From QQUD01 sp039029915 (lineage in GTDB: Bacteria > Chloroflexota > Anaerolineae > Promineifilales > Promineifilaceae): a DNA stretch of 20,968 bases. Below are positions 8,354 to 15,285 of the stretch, piece after piece. The translations under genes were made by a program, and so were the position numbers. The stretch is taken from contig JBCCFD010000088.1 in assembly GCA_039029915.1 (NCBI GenBank), forward strand, positions 1 through 20,968. Direction: 5' to 3'. Position 1 is the stretch's first letter. Every line of letters begins with the position of its first letter. Below the pieces are notes generated by a model, which did no database searches, was not told the DNA's origin, and saw only the letters and a program-made list of their open reading frames with translations.

Positions 8354-8467
8354 TATGTGATTGACAGAAAGTATTCTAAAAAAGATGCCCTGCAAATCCT
8401 GTCAATCACCGAGTAAATCACAGCCATTGGGGCTGATTTAAATTTAAAACTTTCTGTGATTTACATA
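8354..8467. repeat. Paired-hairpin element (MITE- or REPIN-like)
   Basis: Two adjacent perfect 11-bp inverted repeats. GTGATTGACAG (8357-8367) pairs with CTGTCAATCAC (8399-8409), and GTAAATCACAG (8413-8423) pairs with CTGTGATTTAC (8454-8464). Their loops are 31 and 30 bases. The outer ends also match each other: 18 of 22 bases agree between 8354-8375 and the complement of 8446-8467. No coding frame or T-run is associated. Confidence 0.65.
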
Positions 8468-8513
8468 GTTGTGCGAAATAGTCAGCAGTTTTTCGGTTTG
8501 TTTACATAATAAT

Positions 8514-8645
8514 CTACTAGGCGCTTCTGGAAAATTGCACTAGTGGTACGCCAAACAAATATTGACGGGTAAGTTTGGTGCACCTTCGAGTAGTCCCAGT
8601 CATCGTGTTGCCTAGCAAAAGAAGTTTGGTGGACTACTAGTGTGT
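8514..8645. repeat. Cluster of CCAAAC/GTTTGG repeats
   Basis: AAGTTTGGTG occurs at 8571-8580 and 8622-8631, 51 bases apart. ACTAGTGGTACGCCAAAC (8539-8556) matches the complement of 8623-8640 at about 15 of 18 positions. CTACTAG occurs at 8514-8520 and 8634-8640. The pattern suggests a degraded repeat or insertion remnant. Confidence 0.4.
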
Positions 8646-8675
8646 TTTGTGACAAAAGTTCAAACAAGGCTAAAT

Positions 8676-8710
8676 CCCCAATTAACCAATCAATTAATCA
8701 ACTAATCAAG
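8676..8710. repeat. CCAATTA/AATCAAT-type short tandem repeat
   Basis: Degenerate heptamer-like run before the neopullulanase start. Its CAATTAACCAATC (8679-8691) is the exact inverse of GATTGGTTAATTG at 8296-8308, and CCAATTAACCAAT recurs at about 15314-15326. Confidence 0.55.
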
Positions 8711-8731
8711 AATAATACAATAGGAACAGGT

Positions 8732-10462
8732 ATGGAAAACTTCGTATTTGGCTCGCTTTCAACGGTAGAAAAACGACTCCAACATTTTCAAGCGTGGCGG
8801 CAGGGAGTGAAGCATCACAGCCTAATGGAACCACGAAAACCACAAAGCGGAGATTCTCCGACGTTAACGGTGCTGGTCGGGATGTCGCAGGCGATTAAGA
8901 CGGTAGAATGCACTGTTTCTGAGCCAGATACGGCCGTTTATTCATTCACCCTTAAAAAAACCAGTTGGGATTTACTTAATTGGCAATATATGCAGGTGTG
9001 GCAAGTCAAGCTGCCGCCTCAGCCAAACGGCACCATCGTGCGCTACAAAATCAAGGCGACTCCCGCGCACGGGCAAGACCCGATTTGGGCCGATGAGGGG
9101 GAGGTTTTTTCTTACTTTGTGAGGGCACCAGAGCCACCAGAATGGACCAAGAACGCCATTATTTACCAGATTTTTCCGGATCGATTTTATGCGGGAAACG
9201 GCCGTTCTTGGCCAGAACTCAACGATCTCAACAAGATTTATGGTGGAACAATCCGTGGGATCATTGAAAAGCTTGATTATATTGCCGACATAGGCTTTAA
9301 CTGCATTTGGATTAATCCCTTCTTGCCAGACCATACCCACCACCGATATCACGCTACCGATTACTATTCCGTTGAACCAACATTAGGCACACTCGATGAT
9401 GTGCGTGAGCTAGTCAGCAGAGCACATGAAAAAGGCATTCGGTTGCTTTTTGACTTTGTGGCTAACCATTGGGGCATCGATCATACCCTTAAAGTTGACG
9501 GCAAAACCATCCGAACATTTGCTGAAGCCCAAGCCGATCAAAACAGCCCGTATCACGGCTGGTATAAATGGATTGATTGGCCACATGATTGGTGGAGCTT
9601 TTTTGGGGTTAAAGAACTGCCAGAAGTTAATGTTGAGCATCCCGACGTACGCCGTTATCTGCTTGATAGCGCCAAATTTTGGCTGTGTGACGTCGGGTTT
9701 GATGGATTGCGGCTCGATTATGCGCTAGGGCCAACCCACGATTTCTGGACCGATCTATACGCTATGGTCAAAACAAGCAAACCAGATGCCTGGGTTTTTG
9801 GGGAGGTTGTTGAAACGCCAACGACGATTCGCCAATATGAAGGCCGGATGGATGGCTGTCTAGACTTCCCTCTTATGCAGGCCTTAAAAGATACCTTTGC
9901 TCTAGAGCGGATGAGTTTGACTGCGTTTGATGCTTTTTTAAACAATCATGACCATTTTTTCCAAACCGATTTTAGTCGACCCAGCTTTTTAGATAACCAT
10001 GATATGAATCGCTTTTTGTTTGCCGCCAAGAACAATAAGAAGCGCCTAAAACTGGGGCTCTTATGCTTGTTTACGCTTCAAAACCCACCGACTGTCTATT
10101 ACGGAACCGAGATTGGCCTCAGCCAGAATACGGAAATGAGTGACCCAAACGGGAGCGGTATGGCTGAAGCTCGCCAACCGATGTGCTGGGATGAAGCTAA
10201 TCAAGATTTAGCCATTAAAGCATATCTGGAAAATTTAATTACCCTGCGAAAAAACTATCCAGTCTTTGTTTTTGGGGAGCGGCAGACGGTGCACTGTGAT
10301 GAATCAACGCAAACTTTTGCTTATCTACGCTCAACGGATGAGGAAAAAGCGATTGTGGCATTTAATTTAAATGATGCGTTACAAACGATTGAGTTTGAAT
10401 TGTTTGAACAAAAGATCCAAATAGAGCTAGAAGCAGAGTCAGGTGAGGTGAAATTTCTATAG
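8732..10462 (+). CDS. Cytoplasmic GH13 neopullulanase/cyclomaltodextrinase-like enzyme
   Basis: 576 residues from ATG 8732. The open frame extends to 8642, but that part is encoded by the spacer repeat, and 8732 has a weak AGGA upstream. There is no signal peptide, so it should act on imported maltodextrins. An N-terminal beta domain (about residues 35-135, CBM34-like) precedes the catalytic barrel, which starts at WTKNAIIYQIFPDRFYAGN, typical of the neopullulanase/maltogenic amylase/cyclomaltodextrinase group. Conserved regions are DFVANH (I), GFDGLRLDYA with nucleophile Asp329 (II), FGEVVE with acid/base Glu358 (III), and LDNHDMNR with Asp424 (IV). A short C-terminal beta domain follows. 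All catalytic residues are intact. Paired with the extracellular GH13 and MalFG it completes a maltodextrin uptake pathway; exact product specificity is not decidable here. Confidence 0.9.
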   Translation: MENFVFGSLSTVEKRLQHFQAWRQGVKHHSLMEPRKPQSGDSPTLTVLVGMSQAIKTVECTVSEPDTAVYSFTLKKTSWDLLNWQYMQVWQVKLPPQPNGTIVRYKIKATPAHGQDPIWADEGEVFSYFVRAPEPPEWTKNAIIYQIFPDRFYAGNGRSWPELNDLNKIYGGTIRGIIEKLDYIADIGFNCIWINPFLPDHTHHRYHATDYYSVEPTLGTLDDVRELVSRAHEKGIRLLFDFVANHWGIDHTLKVDGKTIRTFAEAQADQNSPYHGWYKWIDWPHDWWSFFGVKELPEVNVEHPDVRRYLLDSAKFWLCDVGFDGLRLDYALGPTHDFWTDLYAMVKTSKPDAWVFGEVVETPTTIRQYEGRMDGCLDFPLMQALKDTFALERMSLTAFDAFLNNHDHFFQTDFSRPSFLDNHDMNRFLFAAKNNKKRLKLGLLCLFTLQNPPTVYYGTEIGLSQNTEMSDPNGSGMAEARQPMCWDEANQDLAIKAYLENLITLRKNYPVFVFGERQTVHCDESTQTFAYLRSTDEEKAIVAFNLNDALQTIEFELFEQKIQIELEAESGEVKFL

Positions 10463-10576
10463 AAAGGTGTGACTTTTTCGCATAATATAATTAATCTAAA
10501 GTCCTACATGGCTACCTTGAATTTGCGGCTTTTCTTCCTAAACTAAACGACTGGATCTTTATTCCCCCTTTTTATT

Positions 10577-10605
10577 GGAGAAACTCTCCTTACTATATAA
10601 GGAGA
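10577..10605 (+). promoter_or_regulatory. Two mutually exclusive small hairpins
   Basis: TCTCC(TTA) can pair with GGAGA at 10577-10581 (loop AAC), or, as TCTCCTTA (10585-10592), with TAAGGAGA (10598-10605; loop 5). The second is a perfect 8-bp stem and would hide an anti-Shine-Dalgarno-like or Shine-Dalgarno-like AAGGAGA. It lies in the 273-base spacer before the small secreted-protein gene. It may be a leader switch or chance. Confidence 0.3.
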
Positions 10606-10735
10606 ATGTAGTTTAAAAGCGCCACGGTACATCTTAATCAGATTCCCCCTTCTCTTTTTGCAACTGAAAATCATTGAGACATGGTTTTGCTATGGGAGCC
10701 TGTCTAAGTACGGCCGTTTACAAAGAAGGACAAGA

Positions 10736-11185
10736 ATGACAGCTTTAATATCAATGTGTTTAAACTTGGCACTCGCTACGGCCAATAACGTCGACTGTAC
10801 GACTGTGCCAATGCCACCGCCTGAACTTGAAGCGGCCTCAATTTTTTTGACTGTTTACGATACGGCTTTGTGTCCTGATGGGGAAGCATGCCTCCAAGGA
10901 AATGGAGACGGCTACTTTGCCAGTATGATTCCTGTGGGGCCTGAGTGGTACGGCCGTATGGCTGCCTGCCCAGCCGATCTATTCGGACATACGATACAAG
11001 TCTTAGATTTAGAACTGTATTGTGGAGACAGCTTTGGCACCCTAGATGGCGAACCCGTTGCTACTTTTTCATATGACGAGTATCGGGGCTGGTACGTTCG
11101 TGTGGATGTTTTTTGGCCAGTGGCTGAAGAGGGACACCCCAATTGGAATGCGTGGGTGGTGCCAACCTGGCAACTTGGCGGCTAA
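10736..11185 (+). CDS. Small secreted protein, possible 3D/double-psi barrel domain
   Basis: 149 residues from ATG 10736, which has AAGGA at 10726-10730 five bases upstream. A longer frame to 10658 would place about 26 charged residues before the signal sequence and lacks a ribosome site. The N-terminus MTALISMCLNLALATANN resembles a short signal peptide. The mature part is Cys-rich (VDCTT, LCPDGEAC, AACPADLFG, LYCGDSFG) and reads like a divergent 3D (MltA/YabE-type double-psi barrel) domain: YFASMIPVGPEWYG, FGHTIQVLDLELYCGDSFG, then VRVDVFWP. The classic Asp/Gly residues of that family are only partly present, so the assignment is tentative. If right, it would act outside the membrane on cell wall or glycan. 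It stands alone on + between terminator-like hairpins. Confidence 0.6.
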   Translation: MTALISMCLNLALATANNVDCTTVPMPPPELEAASIFLTVYDTALCPDGEACLQGNGDGYFASMIPVGPEWYGRMAACPADLFGHTIQVLDLELYCGDSFGTLDGEPVATFSYDEYRGWYVRVDVFWPVAEEGHPNWNAWVVPTWQLGG

Positions 11186-11193
11186 GCCCTAGC

Positions 11194-11256
11194 GAAAAGA
11201 GGATGCTGCGAGGGGATGACGCGGTGAAATGATCACCGCTACCCCTTCGCCTTTTC
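11194..11256. terminator. Compound hairpin after the small secreted-protein gene
   Basis: A perfect inner stem GCGGTGA/TCACCGC (11221-11227, 11233-11239) lies inside an outer pairing GCGAGGGG (11208-11215) with CCCCTTCGC (11242-11250). GAAAAG (11194-11199) and CTTTTC (11251-11256) extend it. It begins about 9 bases after the stop codon. The T-tract is poor (CTTTTCCC), so terminator function is likely but not certain. Confidence 0.45.
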
Positions 11257-11287
11257 CCACGCTTTTTTGGTCCCTTCGCTTTTGGGG

Positions 11288-11431
11288 CTAATTAAATACA
11301 ATCACATTTCGCAAAGCTTCACCTTCCTTCACGGACGCAATTGCCTCATTAATTTGTTCAAGTGAATATGTTTGAGTTACCAGTCCATCAAGCTTGAGAC
11401 GGCCTTGGCTATAGAGTTCAATCAATACTGT
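11288..11431 (-). pseudogene. 3' remnant of a zinc-type alcohol dehydrogenase (MDR family)
   Basis: Reading the - strand, an open stretch of about 45 codons ends at a TAG (11288-11290). It encodes LIELYSQGRLKLDGLVTQTY, then SLEQINEAIASVKEGEALRN and VIVFN. This is the characteristic C-terminal end of medium-chain zinc-dependent alcohol dehydrogenases (Leu-Ile-x-Leu-Tyr-x-x-Gly, then the Leu-Glu-x-Ile-Asn-x-Ala helix, then Arg-x-Val-Ile). Just upstream on the same strand an in-frame TGA appears and homology is lost, and the rest of the gene is absent because the neighbouring - strand gene ends at 11492. It is therefore a truncated relic. Confidence 0.7.
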
Positions 11432-11491
11432 TTCTCAAAACCTCAGGTTCCGCCGTCGCTTGCTATCTGGCAATCTTGGTTAGGTGGAACA

Positions 11492-12223
11492 CTAGAATTG
11501 CAGCGAATTATTTTCGGTCTCTTTGGTGATGAGCCGTTGCAGGATGATGATTTTTTGCCAAATTTTGCGACTTAACCCACTTGTGAGCGTTTCAATGTCA
11601 TTGACCATATCTAAAACGATGGCATCTGGTAAATATTGGGCGTAAAGGGCGGCAATTTTGCCCGTTAAAGAAAGCATTTCACTACAGTAATCTAAATAGC
11701 GGGTCAGCTCATAAACGGTCAAATTTGAGCGCGGGGAAGACGGTGTCATAATGCCCATTTCTGCGCCCGTGATGCGACTCGGGTCTTTGGTAAGTTGATG
11801 CATATCGATAACATGAGCCACAGCCCGAAGCTCATGCAAATCTTCCAAGGCCCGTGCCCGTTTTATTCGTGTTTCAATATTGGTTAGAAAAAAGAAAGCT
11901 GCGCCAATCAAGAGCAAATCGTTGACGCTTGCTTCTAAAAGCTGAGCAAACTCAGCTAAACCAATTTGTCCAATTGAAAGATTCAGTCGGGTAAAGGTGA
12001 AGATAAGGCCCGCGACTCCTAGAGCGATCAGAAATCCAATGCCGATTCTTAAAGGAATATTGGGTTTTTGAATCCACTCCGCTTTTTGCTGGCTGGTGCT
12101 GGCCACCTCTTTAAGCTCCTGACACACCTTGGCCAGGCTGGAATCGGGGAACCGCTCGTTAATGCGGTTTTGGAGCTTTTCAATTGTTTTTAACGTTTTG
12201 GCAGGGTCTAATTCTCGATACAT
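11492..12223 (-). CDS. Unrecognised two-TM membrane protein
   Basis: 243 residues; no family recognised. The N-terminal 55 residues are charged and helical (KTLKTIEKLQNRINERF). Two hydrophobic helices follow at about 57-77 (LRIGIGFLIALGVAGLIFTF) and 95-115 (SVNDLLLIGAAFFFL). The long C-terminal half is soluble and helical, with RIKRARALEDLHELRAVAHV directly after the second helix and a YLDYCSEMLSLTGKIAALYA segment that may be a helical bundle. Both soluble ends probably face the cytoplasm. Start: ATG at 12221-12223 with GAGG close upstream; a TTGAAG-18-TATATT promoter-like pair lies immediately before it. It is divergent from the sigma-BFN gene with only 65 bases between them, so the two may share control. 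The function is unknown. Confidence 0.8.
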   Translation of the reverse strand: MYRELDPAKTLKTIEKLQNRINERFPDSSLAKVCQELKEVASTSQQKAEWIQKPNIPLRIGIGFLIALGVAGLIFTFTRLNLSIGQIGLAEFAQLLEASVNDLLLIGAAFFFLTNIETRIKRARALEDLHELRAVAHVIDMHQLTKDPSRITGAEMGIMTPSSPRSNLTVYELTRYLDYCSEMLSLTGKIAALYAQYLPDAIVLDMVNDIETLTSGLSRKIWQKIIILQRLITKETENNSLQF

Positions 12224-12231
12224 ATAACCTC

Positions 12232-12261
12232 AATATATCATGGTTGCCTCATTTACTTCAA
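12232..12261 (-). promoter_or_regulatory. Promoter-like pair before the two-TM gene
   Basis: On the - strand TTGAAG (12256-12261) and TATATT (12232-12237) are 18 bases apart. The -10 ends 8 bases before the ATG, so the transcript would be almost leaderless. It sits inside the 65-base divergent spacer shared with the sigma-BFN gene. Confidence 0.4.
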
Positions 12262-12288
12262 GAAAGGATGTAACCTTTTGACGAGTCG

Positions 12289-13569
12289 ATGCAACTAATG
12301 AGTAATGTAACAGGCAAAAAAATGAAACAGTATACTGATGCGGCATTAGTCAACTTATGTTTATCAGGAGAACGGCAGGCGTTCTCTCTCTTAATTTTTC
12401 GGCATGAGTTTCGTATTCGGAACACAGTTCTGGCTGTTTATCCAAAACTGTCTGATATCGATGATTTGCTGCAGGAAACGTACCTACAAGCTTTTCTAAA
12501 TTTATCGACGCTACGTGATCCGGCCCAGTTTCGGTCGTGGGTCTGTGGGATTGGCTTGAACTTGGCCAAAATGAAGTTTCGCAGGTTTGCCCAAGTATCT
12601 TTTGAGCAGTTTGGATTGACGGTCATAGAAACGCAAGAGCCTGCCTCTTTTCGAGGGGTTGAGGCGTATGTGGAAGATCAGCAGCGGTTCGATTTGCTTG
12701 CTAATGCGGTTTTAGATTTGCCTCAATCTGAGCGGGACGCGATTTTGATGATTTATCGAGATGGCTTTACGCATCGGGAAACGGCCGTAAAGCTCAACGT
12801 CACCCAAAGTGCTATTAAGGTGCGTGCTCACCGCGGGCGCAACCGGCTCAAAAAAATGTTGCAGACTTATGATGAATTTGCTAGTTCAAAGGAGAGTGCC
12901 ATGATACCCGTATCAATTTATGATTTAACAGAACATATGAAAGCACCAGCGGAGACTTTTGATAAAGAAACACTGCTTGCTCCATTGTTAAAAGAGGTGC
13001 CTCAAGCGTTGCGTACGATGATCATTGAGCAGTCAACAATTAATTGGTCACTACCCGCGGACAAACTTCTTTCCCAAGCTGACCAGCTGTCTGATGAGCA
13101 GATGGCGGCAATTCACCAAGCCGTGCATCTACTGGCACCTCATCGGGTTGTGTTGCTTAAGGAAGAGGCTGGTGAGCGGATTTTACCGATTTGGATCGGT
13201 CCTTTTGAGGCGGAAATGATTCGTTTACAGCTGAAGAAGGTGGCTTTTAAACGGCCGTTAAGCCACGACATGATTAAATCGCTGCTCGATGCGAGCGGAA
13301 CGGCCGTTCAATCAGCCTTGGTAAGCAAGCTGCATGAAGGGGTTTATTTTGGCGAGCTTAAAATCAGCGGCGATAGCGGTGATAAAATCGTCGATTGCCG
13401 CCCCTCAGATGCGCTCACCTTGGCCGCCCGCGTCAACTGCCCCATTTTCGTAGCGCCAGACGTCATGAAAGAAGAAGCAACCACATTAAGCCAAATACAG
13501 GGTGTAGAAAATGGGCAGTATCAATGGGAAAGAGAGGGAAAGATTAATCAGATGAAGTCAATTCTGTAG
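12289..13569 (+). CDS. ECF sigma factor fused to a bifunctional nuclease (BFN/DUF151) domain
   Basis: 426 residues. The N-terminal part is an ECF-type sigma-70 factor. Region 2 lies at about residues 14-100 (DAALVNLCLSGERQAF, SDIDDLLQETYLQAF, FRSWVCGIGLNLAK). Region 4 lies at about 145-195 (LPQSERDAILMIYRDGFTHR, then a helix-turn-helix, VRAHRGRNRLKKML). After a linker, residues about 275-395 are a BFN domain (DUF151, Thermotoga TM0160-like): HRVVLLKEEAGERILPIWIG, then PFEAEMI, VYFGELKI and DCRPSDALTLAARVNCPIFV. The first half would bind core RNA polymerase and promoters; BFN proteins are reported to have DNase/RNase activity, but a role here is inferred. Codon 205 is an ATG at 12901 with its own Shine-Dalgarno, so a separate BFN-only product is possible. 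The upstream start is uncertain (12289, or ATG at 12298 or 12322). Confidence 0.85.
   Translation: MQLMSNVTGKKMKQYTDAALVNLCLSGERQAFSLLIFRHEFRIRNTVLAVYPKLSDIDDLLQETYLQAFLNLSTLRDPAQFRSWVCGIGLNLAKMKFRRFAQVSFEQFGLTVIETQEPASFRGVEAYVEDQQRFDLLANAVLDLPQSERDAILMIYRDGFTHRETAVKLNVTQSAIKVRAHRGRNRLKKMLQTYDEFASSKESAMIPVSIYDLTEHMKAPAETFDKETLLAPLLKEVPQALRTMIIEQSTINWSLPADKLLSQADQLSDEQMAAIHQAVHLLAPHRVVLLKEEAGERILPIWIGPFEAEMIRLQLKKVAFKRPLSHDMIKSLLDASGTAVQSALVSKLHEGVYFGELKISGDSGDKIVDCRPSDALTLAARVNCPIFVAPDVMKEEATTLSQIQGVENGQYQWEREGKINQMKSIL
12888..12900 (+). promoter_or_regulatory. Internal Shine-Dalgarno before an in-frame ATG
   Basis: AAAGGAG at 12888-12894 lies six bases before ATG 12901, inside the sigma-BFN frame. 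This is among the strongest ribosome sites in the window. Initiation here would give a 222-residue protein made of the linker region plus the BFN domain. Confidence 0.55.
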
Positions 13570-13643
13570 AAAATGATCTGCTGACTTATTCGTGATATCT
13601 CTTCGTGATGCTTCGCCCGTGATCGCTGCTTCTTGCCGATTCC

Positions 13644-15227
13644 CTAAAAGTTGCGATATTTAAATTCGCCGTTGACCATCGTGCCAGCAATCTTTGTGTT
13701 TAAGATATCAGCCCCAGCCGCTTCCATGATGTTGCTTTGGTAAATGGTGAAATCCGCAAGTTTGCCGACAGAAATTGAGCCTGCACGGTGCTGCTGATTG
13801 CTTGTCTCAGCCGCTGCCATCGTATAGCCGTAGACTGCCTCAGCCATAGAAAAAGCCTGCTCAGGATGCCAGCCACCTTCAGGCGTGCTGTCGGCCTTTT
13901 GGCGGGTAACGGCCGCATGAATGCCTTGGATAGGGTCGATTGGCTCAACCGGGCTGTCTGACCCAAAGACCACAATCGCCCCTGATTCTTTCATGGTGCG
14001 CAGCGCGTAGCTGTCTTTTGTGCGGCCGCCCCAGTTGCGGTCAGCCACATCCATGTCTGACGTGGCGTGGATGGGCTGCATGGAGGCGACCACGTTGAGT
14101 TCAGCCAATCGATGGTGGTCCGTTGGGTGAATGATTTGGACGTGCTCAATCCGATTGGGAACGAGCGGCGTTTTGGGATAGCCTGCATTTTGAATCGACT
14201 CATAGATATCAAGTACATCATGAACGGCCTGATCGCCAATGGCGTGGACGGTAATGGCAAGCTGGTTTTGGTAAGCGGCGTGGGCAATTTCCATCATCTC
14301 TTCTTTATCAAGAACAGACATGCCGCGATTGTCAGGCTCACCTTCGTATGGTTCAATCATGAGGGCGGTGCGCGGGCCAAGAGCCCCATCCGCAAACATC
14401 TTAATACCGCCAATGCGAATCCACTCATCTCCAAAACCAGAGCGTAACCCGACCCCAATGGCGTCGTCAACAAGCGCATTAGGAATGTTTTTGACAACGC
14501 GTAAGCCCAATTCGCCGCTGAGATGTAGGGCCTGTAACGCTTGGTAGCAGGAACGGCCGTCAAAATCATGCACGCCGACTAAGCCAACCTTCCAACATTC
14601 TTCTTGCCCGATGCGCATCGCCTTAATAATCTCATCTTCGGTATACGGAGGCACCTGATTCGCAACGAGCTCCATGGCGGTTTCAAAAAGAATCCCGGTT
14701 GGTTTACCGTTTTCATCCCGCTGAATTTGCCCGCCGCTGGGGTCGGGGGTATTTGCGTTGATACCAGCTATTTTGAGGGCTTGCGTATTGGCCCAGCCCG
14801 CGTGACCACTGCGGTGACGCAAGTAAGCGGGATGATTACTGCTCACTTTGTCGAGGTCTGCGGCTGTGGGAAATTGATGCCCCTCCCAATCTGCTTGTGC
14901 CCAGCCCCGCCCTCGGAGCCATTCACCATCGGCAGCTGTTTCAACCCGCTTTTGGATGCGCTGTTGGGCATCCTCAAGACTTGTGGTGTCCATCAGGTCA
15001 ATTTCTAGTAAGCTGAGCGAAAATCCCTCAAAGTGAACGTGAGCATCAATAAGTCCGGGCGTGACGCAGCGTCCTCCTAAATCAATTAGCTCCCCGTCAA
15101 ATTTCTTGATGTCATCATCAGACCCTACCGCCCAAATTTTGCCATCACGTATAGCAACGGCCGTTGCCGTCGGCATTGCTTCGTCAAGCGTGTAGAAGTT
15201 GCCATTGATTAAGCGCAGTTCGTTCAT
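13644..15227 (-). CDS. Amidohydrolase of the Amidohydro_3 (YtcJ-like) family
   Basis: 527-residue metal-dependent hydrolase, presumably cytoplasmic because no signal peptide is present. ATG at 15225-15227 is chosen because AAAGGAG (15233-15239 on the - strand) precedes it by five bases; the frame opens 21 codons earlier without such a site. The N-terminus MNELRLINGNFYTLDEAMPT, then AIRDGKI, is typical of the family. Metal-binding His63 and His65 are in TPGLIDAHVHFEG. Further motifs are TVHAIGDQA, RIEHVQIIHP, and VFGSDSPVEPIDPIQGIHAA near the C-terminal end, which supplies the catalytic Asp. Length and motifs are complete. Relatives include N-substituted formamide deformylase and AepA-like proteins; the substrate cannot be told. 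It faces the sigma-BFN gene tail to tail across 74 bases without an evident terminator. Confidence 0.9.
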   Translation of the reverse strand: MNELRLINGNFYTLDEAMPTATAVAIRDGKIWAVGSDDDIKKFDGELIDLGGRCVTPGLIDAHVHFEGFSLSLLEIDLMDTTSLEDAQQRIQKRVETAADGEWLRGRGWAQADWEGHQFPTAADLDKVSSNHPAYLRHRSGHAGWANTQALKIAGINANTPDPSGGQIQRDENGKPTGILFETAMELVANQVPPYTEDEIIKAMRIGQEECWKVGLVGVHDFDGRSCYQALQALHLSGELGLRVVKNIPNALVDDAIGVGLRSGFGDEWIRIGGIKMFADGALGPRTALMIEPYEGEPDNRGMSVLDKEEMMEIAHAAYQNQLAITVHAIGDQAVHDVLDIYESIQNAGYPKTPLVPNRIEHVQIIHPTDHHRLAELNVVASMQPIHATSDMDVADRNWGGRTKDSYALRTMKESGAIVVFGSDSPVEPIDPIQGIHAAVTRQKADSTPEGGWHPEQAFSMAEAVYGYTMAAAETSNQQHRAGSISVGKLADFTIYQSNIMEAAGADILNTKIAGTMVNGEFKYRNF

Positions 15228-15285
15228 GTTTTCTCCTTTAGTGGGGAAACGGTGGAAAGGTGGCAATGTTGTAGCGATGCAAAGT

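Larger units (their letters stand above)
8291..8731. other. 441-base spacer with repeats, no credible gene
   Basis: Between the two GH13 genes. It holds a CAATT-type repeat at each end (a 13-bp inverted pair, 8296-8308 and 8679-8691), a paired-hairpin element (8354-8467), and a cluster of CCAAAC/GTTTGG motifs (8514-8645). A 61-codon frame on the - strand across 8482-8667 has no ribosome site or recognisable domain and overlaps the repeats. TACAAT at 8716-8721 lies 10 bases before the next start. Confidence 0.6.

Noticed and set aside
8482..8667. 61-codon frame on the - strand in the GH13 spacer
   Set aside because: It overlaps repeats, has no ribosome site or recognisable domain, and its internal VHQT repeats simply mirror the DNA repeats.
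11430..11510. Short + strand segment reading PPSLAIWQSWLGG, faintly like the tail of an IS4/Tn5-type transposase
   Set aside because: Only about a dozen residues look similar, no motif or terminal repeat supports it, and it overlaps the end of the opposite-strand gene.
13570..13643. Repeated TTCGTGAT in the convergent spacer as a terminator
   Set aside because: Only short direct repeats are present, without a stable stem or T-run.
14067..14447. 126-codon + strand frame opposite the amidohydrolase gene
   Set aside because: It is the shadow of a well-supported enzyme frame, with no ribosome site and no recognisable protein features.
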